From positions 1 through 10,585 of the forward strand of contig DYRE01000030.1 in the NCBI GenBank assembly GCA_020718965.1: a stretch of 10,585 bases of DNA, read 5' to 3'. Origin of the DNA: Desulfomonile tiedjei. Lineage in GTDB: Bacteria; Desulfobacterota; Desulfomonilia; Desulfomonilales; Desulfomonilaceae. The position numbers and the translations under genes were made by a program. This document shows, piece after piece, positions 1-5,395 of this stretch (position 1 is the first letter of the stretch; each line of letters opens with the position of its first letter). Under the pieces are notes generated by a model. The model was not told the origin of the DNA, ran no database searches, and saw only the letters and a program-made list of their open reading frames with translations.

Positions 1-582
1 GTCGTGATTGATGATCCTACAATGCCTAACAGGCGAGGTTCTTATCCATTTGATGATGAAGGAGTGGAGTCAACTCTGAATATACTGGTCGAAAATGGCT
101 ATTTGAAAGGATTCATGTATGATAGGCTCAGCGCACTAAAACAGGGAGCTTCTTTGACTGGCAATGGGCGCAGGGAATCATATCGGCATAAGCCAATTCC
201 AAGGATGTCCAATACATACATAGCTCCATCATCTCTAAGCGCCGATGAAATCTTGAAATCCACACCCAATGGTCTATTGGTTAGGAAAATGGGAGGAGGA
301 GAAGTTAACACCGTCAATGGGGACTTTGTATTTGAAGTGGCGGAAGGTTACTTGATTGAAAATGGTCGTCAAGGGGAACCAGTTCGGGGAGCTACTCTTG
401 TGGGGAATGGCCCCAAAGCGCTTATGAATATCGACATGGTAGGAAATGATTTAGGGTTTTCTATAGGCACATGCGGAAAAGATGGTCAAGGCGTGCCAGT
501 TTCTGACGCCCAGCCAACGCTCAGGATCGGGACCCCGGACAAACCTGATACATGGTTAACGGTTGGTGGGACTGCACAATGA
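1..582 (+). CDS. tldD: TldD metalloprotease, C-terminal part (5' end outside window)
   Basis: Partial gene: the frame is open from base 1, so the GTG at position 4 is internal and the true start lies upstream. About 194 C-terminal residues of the TldD/PmbA family are visible. Family-typical stretches include DDPTMPNRRGSYPFDDEG near the left edge, TGNGRRESY, PRMSNTYI, GGGEVNTVNGDFVF, YLIENG and the closing LTVGGTA. The cysteine in GTCGKDGQ (codon 472-474) matches the third zinc ligand of TldD; the HExxxH zinc motif would be upstream of the window. In the known family, TldD pairs with TldE/PmbA as a cytoplasmic zinc protease that degrades or matures small peptides such as microcin B17 and CcdA. 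No partner tldE is visible here. It is the first visible gene of a same-strand run and is followed by ftsY after 18 nt. The TldD rather than PmbA assignment rests on the GxCGKxGQ and GRRESY signatures. Confidence 0.93.
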   Translation, partial: VVIDDPTMPNRRGSYPFDDEGVESTLNILVENGYLKGFMYDRLSALKQGASLTGNGRRESYRHKPIPRMSNTYIAPSSLSADEILKSTPNGLLVRKMGGGEVNTVNGDFVFEVAEGYLIENGRQGEPVRGATLVGNGPKALMNIDMVGNDLGFSIGTCGKDGQGVPVSDAQPTLRIGTPDKPDTWLTVGGTAQ

Positions 583-600
583 TCATAGAAAGAACATAAT

Positions 601-1707
601 ATGTCTGAGGAAAAAAAGAAAACGGGATTCCTGGGAAGATTATTCAAACGGAATCGACTGGAAGACAAACCGCAGGAAGAAACTGCTACTGGTGAAGACT
701 ATGTACAGGAGCTTCAGAGCGAACATCCTGAAGAAACTGAGTCGGATCGGAAAATAGTCGATGCGACGTCGGAAGATCAGGATGAAGCCAGAAATCTGTT
801 GGTTCTCAAAACTGGGTTGACCAAGACAAGGAAAGGGTTTCTCAAAAGTCTGGACGGCATCTTTGCTGGTAAGAAGGAACTCGATGAGCAGGTGCTTGGC
901 AGACTTGAGGAAGTCTTGCTCAGAGCTGACATAGGAGTTCAAACTTCGTACGAGTTGCTCGAACAGGTCACTGATCGTGTAAAACGAAGAGAAATAGACG
1001 ATCCTGCCAAAGTAATCAAACACATCAGGGATATGGTAAGACAATCCCTGGAAAAGGTAGAATCCCCCCTGAGAGTGGGATATGGAACTGAACCTTTTGT
1101 CATAATGGTAATTGGTGTGAACGGCTCCGGCAAGACTACCACAATTGCCAAAATAGCCGCCAGGCACACTGCGGCGAATCGAAAGGTGATGCTTGTCGCC
1201 GGCGACACGTTTCGCGCCGCCGCCGTAGAGCAATTGCAAATCTGGGGGGATAGAATCGGATGCGAGGTTGTAAAAGGAAAACCACAGGCTGATCCTTCGT
1301 CAGTCGCGTTTGAGGCGATGGACCGCGCCATTAAAGATGACTTTGAAATAGTGCTGGTGGACACCGCTGGTAGACTCCATACGAGAGTCCCACTAATGGA
1401 TGAGTTGAAAAAAGTACGTCGAACACTTGGAAAAAGAATACCGAACGCCCCCCATGAAACGTTACTGGTGATAGATTCATCCATGGGACAAAACGCAATC
1501 TTACAGGCAAGAACATTTAATGAGGCAATTCCAGTGACAGGGATAGCAATGACAAAGCTGGATGGGACATCAAAGGGTGGAGTAATAGTCGGTATATCCA
1601 AGGAACTTCAAATACCCATTAGATTTGTTGGGATTGGTGAAAAGATGGACGATCTCCGAGATTTCAACGCCAGGCACTTCGCTGAGGCTATGTTAAGCGT
1701 CGATTAA
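601..1707 (+). CDS. ftsY: Signal recognition particle receptor FtsY
   Basis: SRP-receptor GTPase that docks SRP-bound ribosomes at the inner membrane for co-translational membrane protein insertion. The protein has 368 residues. Residues 1-20 are basic and amphipathic (KKKTGFLGRLFKR), resembling the lipid-binding start of FtsY. A short acidic linker follows to about residue 65, much shorter than the long A domain of E. coli FtsY. The helical N domain spans about 70-150. The GTPase core shows G1 GVNGSGKTT (172-180), the insertion-box motif DTFRAAA (202-208), DTAGR (254-258), TKLDGTSKGG (318-327) and the C-terminal GIGEKMDDL (344-352). The closing-loop motif reads DSSMGQNA (292-299) where E. 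coli has DASTGQNA, a mild variation. The FtsY-type N-terminus and lack of an M domain distinguish it from Ffh. Only a weak purine-rich stretch (AGAAAGAA) precedes the ATG. It sits 18 nt after tldD and 19 nt before the yjbQ-like gene, probably co-transcribed. Confidence 0.97.
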   Translation: MSEEKKKTGFLGRLFKRNRLEDKPQEETATGEDYVQELQSEHPEETESDRKIVDATSEDQDEARNLLVLKTGLTKTRKGFLKSLDGIFAGKKELDEQVLGRLEEVLLRADIGVQTSYELLEQVTDRVKRREIDDPAKVIKHIRDMVRQSLEKVESPLRVGYGTEPFVIMVIGVNGSGKTTTIAKIAARHTAANRKVMLVAGDTFRAAAVEQLQIWGDRIGCEVVKGKPQADPSSVAFEAMDRAIKDDFEIVLVDTAGRLHTRVPLMDELKKVRRTLGKRIPNAPHETLLVIDSSMGQNAILQARTFNEAIPVTGIAMTKLDGTSKGGVIVGISKELQIPIRFVGIGEKMDDLRDFNARHFAEAMLSVD

Positions 1708-1726
1708 CCAATGGGGAGCTAGTAAA

Positions 1727-2122
1727 ATGTTTACCTTGACGATCAAAACCTCTTCCCGGACCCAATTTTTAGATATAACCGATGAAATTAAAAGAATCAT
1801 ATCCAAGAGTGGTATTACTGAAGGGATAGCTCTAATATATGTCCCGCATACCACTGCAGGTGTAACAATCAATGAGGCGGCGGACCCATCTGTTGTTCAC
1901 GACATGAACAGAAAACTCTCAGAATTGATACCCGTGGAAAAAAGTTATCGTCACGCAGAGGGGAACTCTGACGCCCATATAAAGGCTTCTCTTACGGGAT
2001 CTTCAGCGCATGTAATAATTTCTGACGCCATGCCGGTCCTTGGTGTTTGGCAAGGGATATTTTTTTGTGAGTTTGATGGTCCCAGGACGAGACAGGCTCA
2101 TATAAAACTGATTTCAGGCTGA
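1727..2122 (+). CDS. yjbQ: YjbQ/UPF0047 family protein (secondary thiamine-phosphate synthase enzyme)
   Basis: A 131-residue protein, the usual size for the YjbQ (UPF0047, TIGR00149) family. Three conserved blocks are visible: VPHTTAGVTINE (39-50), RHAEGNSDAHIKASL (75-89) and GVWQGIFFCEFDGPR (106-120). H41, H76 and H84 lie in these blocks and are likely pocket residues. Family members form a small beta-rich fold, and E. coli YjbQ has a weak thiamine-phosphate synthase activity when overexpressed, hence the database name; the true cellular role is not settled. A GGGGAG ribosome binding site (1713-1718) lies 8 nt before the ATG, which supports this start. The gene lies between ftsY and rnhA with gaps of 19 and 17 nt, so it is probably expressed with them. 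No thiamine genes are seen nearby, so context does not support a thiamine role. Confidence 0.93.
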   Translation: MFTLTIKTSSRTQFLDITDEIKRIISKSGITEGIALIYVPHTTAGVTINEAADPSVVHDMNRKLSELIPVEKSYRHAEGNSDAHIKASLTGSSAHVIISDAMPVLGVWQGIFFCEFDGPRTRQAHIKLISG

Positions 2123-2139
2123 CAGGCAAAAATTAATTC

Positions 2140-2622
2140 ATGAAGCCTGAATCTTCGACAAATTCAGTGGTGGAAGTTTTTACCGACGGAGCCTGTAAAG
2201 GTAATCCAGGGCCTGGAGCTTGGGCGGCTATTCTGAGATTTGGAAACCACGAAAAAACGCTCGCGGGAGTGGATCCTGACACTACCAATAACCGAATGGA
2301 AATCATGGCCGCAATCAAGGCGCTTGAAGCTCTAAAAAGGCCTTGTTCCGTGAGAATCGCCACTGATTCAAAATACCTGATGTTGGGAATCACAGAGTGG
2401 CTGAAGGGGTGGAAAGCCAGAAACTGGAATACCTCGCAAAAAAAGCCTGTAAAGAATGAAGATCTGTGGAAGATTCTGGATGAGCTGAACTCAAAGCACC
2501 GGGTTGAGTGGATATGGGTCCAGGGTCATGTTGGTCATATTGAGAATGAAAGAGCCGATAAACTCGCAAGGCAAGCTCTCATGGATTACTTGACAGATAA
2601 GTCCATCCGACCATCTGATTAA
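2140..2622 (+). CDS. rnhA: Ribonuclease HI
   Basis: Endonuclease that cuts the RNA strand of RNA:DNA hybrids, removing primers and R-loops in the cytoplasm. The 160-residue protein is the normal bacterial RNase HI length. The four catalytic acidic residues are present: D16 (VFTDGACKGNPGPGAW), E54 (NNRMEIMAAI), D76 (IATDSKYL) and D140 (NERADKLAR), each offset by exactly six from E. coli D10, E48, D70 and D134. The flexible-loop histidine is H130 in VQGHVGH. The tryptophan- and lysine-rich substrate-binding handle (EWLKGWKARNWNTSQKKPVKNEDLW, written here by its key residues W87, W91, W96 and W110) is intact, so this is the full type I enzyme rather than a handle-less form. It starts 17 nt after the yjbQ-like gene and is the last gene of the + strand run. 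It converges with a glycosyltransferase whose stop is 80 nt away, with no clear terminator between them. A degraded relative of its 3' end lies at 5168-5254. Confidence 0.97.
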   Translation: MKPESSTNSVVEVFTDGACKGNPGPGAWAAILRFGNHEKTLAGVDPDTTNNRMEIMAAIKALEALKRPCSVRIATDSKYLMLGITEWLKGWKARNWNTSQKKPVKNEDLWKILDELNSKHRVEWIWVQGHVGHIENERADKLARQALMDYLTDKSIRPSD

Positions 2623-2702
2623 ATGGCTAAGAATTTAAGCACATCTACATGTTGGAAGGCGTGTTGGCTGGTTGGAGACGAACCCTGATAAAAACCGTAG
2701 AA

Positions 2703-3797
2703 TCAAACGGACCGTTTTTTTCTGACCGCTTCCAGGATGTATTCCTCTGTCATTTTAACTACACGCTCCAGCGAATAACTCTGTTCCACCTTTTCTCTTG
2801 CTTTTTTAGCCATTGCTATTCTGGCCTGTTTATCCGACAAGATTTTAGCTAAAGATTTAGCTAAAGACTCTGGGGATCGAGGCGGAACGAGTAGACCGTT
2901 TACGCCGTCGTCTATGATTTCCGGAATTCCTCCTGCTGTAGTGGCGACAACCGGTAAACCACAAGACATGGCTTCGAGTATGACCTGAGGAAATCCCTCT
3001 GAAACCGAAGGTAATACCAAAGTCCACGCTTTTCTCAGGAAAGGTCTTACGTCATTGGCTCCTGGGACAAGTTCAACGTGATTAGACAATCCTGTTGACG
3101 CCAATCGCCTCTGAACGCTGTGTTCCATGTAACCTTGACCAACCATTACCAAACGGGTTTCTGGAATGATATTTCGAAGTAAGGCAAAAGCTTCAATGAG
3201 GCAAAGGGGATCCTTTTCCTTCACCAATCGTCCAACAAAGACCACTGTAGGAAAGGTTGTCTGACATGACGGATCCGGAGTGAAAAAATCGGTGTCCACT
3301 CCGTTTGGAACCACAACTACTCTTTGTGGATCGACTCTGTGCCTTTTTATGACAAATTCTTTAAGTGCGTTGGCATTGCAAATTAGAAGATCACTAAATC
3401 TCCAGAGAAATGATTCAAACTGCCGTTCCCTAAGGCCCCTCCAGCTTGCCACCATTACGGAGTCCAAGGCTAAAGCTCCAAAAACGCGTCCCCAAATGTT
3501 GGGTACCCCTGTCATGGTATAAAGGACTTCAGGCCTGTGACTCCTGAGTTTCCAAAAGAACCTCCAAAGAGCTTGGGGCGTAACCCATGAATCCCTGCAT
3601 AGATACTTGATTGGAAGACCTGACGCTTGAGCAAGTGGCAGCATGTCTTCCCCACCTCTCAAGACCCACAGCTCAGTGTCAAAAAGATCCCGGTTCAGAT
3701 GTTTCAATAAGTGAACAGCATATCTTTGTGTACCCCCAAATTCCAAATCCTGAAGGGTGATGACTGTTTTGTATGGCCGGCTAATTTTGAGCTCCAT
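2703..3797 (-). CDS. GT4 family glycosyltransferase (downstream gene of pair)
   Basis: A 364-residue GT-B fold glycosyltransferase that probably adds a sugar from a nucleotide-sugar donor to a lipid-linked glycan at the cytoplasmic face of the inner membrane. The N-terminal acceptor half starts with VITLQDLEFGGTQRYAVHLL (12-31), a glycine-rich loop typical of GT4 enzymes. The donor half includes VVPNGVDTDFF (162-172), FVGRLVKEKDP (187-197) and the retaining-GT4 signature E-x7-E as E267 and E275 in EGFPQVILEAMSCGLPVVAT, followed by GGIPEIIDDGVNGLLV. No signal peptide or clear membrane segment is seen. The ATG at 3797 overlaps the 3' end of the preceding glycosyltransferase gene by 17 bp, with an AGG just upstream, so translation is likely coupled. 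The donor and acceptor cannot be predicted. A 12-nt tandem duplication in the gene gives SLAKSLAK (311-318). The 3' end carries a run of seven A residues encoding the lysine-rich tail. Confidence 0.92.
   Translation of the reverse strand: MELKISRPYKTVITLQDLEFGGTQRYAVHLLKHLNRDLFDTELWVLRGGEDMLPLAQASGLPIKYLCRDSWVTPQALWRFFWKLRSHRPEVLYTMTGVPNIWGRVFGALALDSVMVASWRGLRERQFESFLWRFSDLLICNANALKEFVIKRHRVDPQRVVVVPNGVDTDFFTPDPSCQTTFPTVVFVGRLVKEKDPLCLIEAFALLRNIIPETRLVMVGQGYMEHSVQRRLASTGLSNHVELVPGANDVRPFLRKAWTLVLPSVSEGFPQVILEAMSCGLPVVATTAGGIPEIIDDGVNGLLVPPRSPESLAKSLAKILSDKQARIAMAKKAREKVEQSYSLERVVKMTEEYILEAVRKKRSV
2844..2867. repeat. 12-nt perfect tandem duplication in a glycosyltransferase gene
   Basis: TTTAGCTAAAGA occurs twice head-to-tail with no mismatch. 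On the coding (-) strand it encodes the repeated tetrapeptide SLAK-SLAK in the C-terminal helix region of the GT4 enzyme. Each unit contains the 10-bp palindrome TTTAGCTAAA. It keeps the frame and is most simply a slippage duplication. Confidence 0.8.
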
Positions 3798-5010
3798 AGA
3801 CCTGATTTACCAGAAGATCAAAAATCTTTTGGTGGTTTTTTTTCTGGTTGAATTCTCTCAGGACCAACTCTTGACCTTTTTGTGCCATGCTCAAGGCTTT
3901 TTCTCGATCCTCCAACATTTTTTTTATGCCATCTGCCAGAGACTGGGGGTCGTTTTGCTTTACCAGCAAACCGGTTACACCATTCTGGATTACCTCCGGT
4001 ATTCCACAAACGTCGGTCGAAACTACAGGAAGCCTATGTGTCAAAGCTTCCATAATCACAGTGGGCAGGCCGTCTCTATCGCCAGATCGGTGGACAGCGC
4101 TGGACATAACAAATACGTCCGAGGAACAAAACAAATTCGAAACACGGTTATACGGAACGAAACCAGGAAAAAAAACCTGATCGACCAAACCAAGCCTTCT
4201 CGTGAGTAGTTTCAGATGGATTTTCCTAGGACCATCTCCCGCAAGAGTTAACTTAAAGCTCAGTCCCTCATCTTTCAAAATCTTGCATGCGTGAAGCAAG
4301 ACATGAAATGCCTTTATACGGTCAAAACGCCCAAGACCCAGTAATCTGTAGGGCGGTACCATGGGCACAGGGGCGTCAACAACCTTCCGCAGGGGAATGC
4401 CGTTATAGATCCCAAATATCTTGGTTTTTGACCCGGGAACCAGGTTTTCCAGATAAGGAACATTTGTCATGTTGTCGGAAATGACAAATTTCGCCGCCTT
4501 GATTTTTTCTTCAAGAGCGCCATCAGGCGGATATATGTCACCTGCCCGTCCAGTGAAGCTGAACGGTATCCCCGTCAATTCAGACGCCACCCATGCCGCT
4601 GTAGCCGGTCCCATGGCCCATGCGGCGTGAATGTGGTCAAAGGGCTCTTCCAGAAAGCGTCTAGCTAACGTAAAACCGTACAAAAAACCAATTATATTTT
4701 CTCCGCCAAACTCAATAGATTTCCATCGACGTAATGGAATTGTCTTGAACAGACGTATGGAAAGTATTTTTTTTCTTTTAAACCAAAAGCGTATGTCACC
4801 ATGTAACCGAGTAATTGATTTCATGCCCAGATGTTCGACTTTTCCAACTGGAATGGAAAGCATTTCCGGCGAAAGTTGTCTTTTCACATCTCCGTATAGA
4901 GTGAAAACTTTAAGAGGCAAACCCATTTCCCAAAGATTGAGGACCTCTGTGAAGATGAAAGTCTCGGATGCCTTGGGAAACCACAAGGTTAAATAGGCTA
5001 TTTTTGTCAA
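3781..5010 (-). CDS. GT4 family glycosyltransferase, WcaL/exopolysaccharide type (upstream gene of pair)
   Basis: A 409-residue GT-B enzyme resembling the colanic-acid WcaL-like group. Diagnostic parts are the start KIAYLTLWFPKASETFIFTEV (FPKxSETFI at 11-19), HAAWAMGPATAAW (128-140), LTGIPFSFTGRAGDIYPP (145-162), the donor half LLGLGRFDRIKAFHVLL, LAGDGP (256-261) and DGLPTVIMEAL (313-323). The usual E-x7-E pair reads D313-x7-E321, a variant found in many enzymes of this group. It probably adds one sugar during surface polysaccharide assembly. The start is TTG at 5010: it gives the family-typical N-terminus, an in-frame TAG lies ten codons upstream, and no ATG or GTG fits. The only strong Shine-Dalgarno (AGAGGAG, 5027-5033) is 16 nt from this TTG, unusually far. 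It is the first gene after a promoter at 5052-5080 and overlaps the next glycosyltransferase by 17 bp. Confidence 0.91.
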   Translation of the reverse strand: MTKIAYLTLWFPKASETFIFTEVLNLWEMGLPLKVFTLYGDVKRQLSPEMLSIPVGKVEHLGMKSITRLHGDIRFWFKRKKILSIRLFKTIPLRRWKSIEFGGENIIGFLYGFTLARRFLEEPFDHIHAAWAMGPATAAWVASELTGIPFSFTGRAGDIYPPDGALEEKIKAAKFVISDNMTNVPYLENLVPGSKTKIFGIYNGIPLRKVVDAPVPMVPPYRLLGLGRFDRIKAFHVLLHACKILKDEGLSFKLTLAGDGPRKIHLKLLTRRLGLVDQVFFPGFVPYNRVSNLFCSSDVFVMSSAVHRSGDRDGLPTVIMEALTHRLPVVSTDVCGIPEVIQNGVTGLLVKQNDPQSLADGIKKMLEDREKALSMAQKGQELVLREFNQKKNHQKIFDLLVNQVYGAQN

Positions 5011-5026
5011 GGTTGGCTTTGTTTTA

Positions 5027-5033
5027 CTCCTCT
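5027..5033 (-). promoter_or_regulatory. Shine-Dalgarno upstream of TTG-started glycosyltransferase gene, unusually distant
   Basis: AGAGGAG on the - strand is a near-perfect ribosome binding sequence, but 16 nt separate it from the TTG at 5010 rather than the usual 5-10. No ATG, GTG or TTG lies at the normal distance. Initiation may therefore be weak, or may use a non-standard codon or a compacted leader. Confidence 0.5.
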
Positions 5034-5051
5034 ACATGTAGGGCAAACATT

Positions 5052-5080
5052 ACTATAACTAGAGAATCGTCAACTTTCAA
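5052..5080 (-). promoter_or_regulatory. Sigma70-like promoter for the glycosyltransferase pair
   Basis: On the - strand the -35 box TTGAAA (5075-5080; five of six match TTGACA) is separated by exactly 17 nt from the -10 box TATAGT (5052-5057; five of six match TATAAT). Transcription would begin near 5045, giving a leader of about 35 nt before the TTG start at 5010. Its position directly upstream of the first gene of the two-gene run supports it. No activator or repressor site is evident. Confidence 0.6.
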
Positions 5081-5167
5081 ACTGTAATTGGGGCGGAAAT
5101 GAATATTTTGAGGAACTTGACGCGAAATGGAATGTTTGCGATTGTGATAGAAATATCGATTGCAATT

Positions 5168-5254
5168 GAACACAAGCGCCAGGTTTTACGGACATGACTC
5201 CAGCAGCGTCATGTTGACAATGAAAGAGCCGATCAACTGGAAAGTGAAGCTTTC
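5168..5254 (+). pseudogene. Degraded RNase HI gene fragment (C-terminal part)
   Basis: The + strand reads EHKRQVLRT, a TGA stop, LQQRHV, then DNERADQLESEAF, which matches the C-terminal region of RNase HI (HxGHxENERADxLAxxA). Against the intact rnhA of this window, bases 5204-5254 match 2521-2580 at 43 of 51 positions, with one 9-nt gap removing the codons for G132-H133-I134. The stretch 5219-5233 is identical over 15 nt. Upstream, 5168-5203 matches 2487-2523 at about 26 of 36 positions with one single-base gap. The TGA at 5195-5197 falls where intact RNase HI has tryptophan 126 (TGG), and the handle and first three catalytic acids are missing. It cannot be a working RNase H. In the same frame further left, GAEMNILR (5090-5113) resembles GAWAAILR of RNase HI, but that extension is too weak to claim. 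It could come from a duplicated local rnhA or a second, diverged copy. Confidence 0.75.
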
Positions 5255-5395
5255 AAGCAGTTCCTCATCTGTCCGGGGAAGCAGAAATGGGCACAGATGA
5301 TTTATTTCTCCAGACAGCCGCAGAATCAATCTCTTTTCCACAATTGACCTGCGCATGATTAGACCAGAACCCCCTCAAACAGGAGACAGAATTAT

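Larger units (their letters stand above)
5011..5395. other. 385-nt divergent intergenic region
   Basis: This spacer lies between the start of the - strand glycosyltransferase pair and the start of asnB. It holds the ribosome binding site and a good sigma70-like promoter for the glycosyltransferases (5052-5080), a decayed rnhA fragment (5168-5254) and the asnB ribosome binding site AGGAG (5381-5385). I found no convincing + strand promoter for asnB, although weak TTGAC boxes occur, and no RNA gene or riboswitch fold. The frame of the rnhA fragment is open from 5063 to the TGA at 5195-5197 and again to a TGA at 5345-5347, but the tail after 5255 resembles nothing I recognise. Confidence 0.7.

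Noticed and set aside
4..4. GTG as the start of TldD
   Set aside because: The frame is open to base 1 and the visible protein covers only the C-terminal part of the family, without the HExxxH motif.
939..1601. Long open frame opposite ftsY
   Set aside because: It is an antisense shadow of the clear FtsY GTPase core and resembles no protein family.
2695..2717. CCGT/ACGG followed by seven Ts as a terminator for rnhA
   Set aside because: The stem is only four pairs and the T-run is simply the lysine codons at the 3' end of the opposite-strand glycosyltransferase.
5032..5041. Palindrome CTACATGTAG in the glycosyltransferase leader as an operator
   Set aside because: Ten-base perfect palindromes are expected about ten times by chance in a window this long, and nothing else supports it.
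5099..5197. Small + strand ORF of 32 codons starting MNILRNL
   Set aside because: It has no clear ribosome binding site and its end runs into the rnhA remnant, so it is better read as part of the decayed frame.
5214..5219. TTGACA as a -35 box for asnB
   Set aside because: No acceptable -10 box follows at 16-18 nt, and it lies inside the rnhA remnant.
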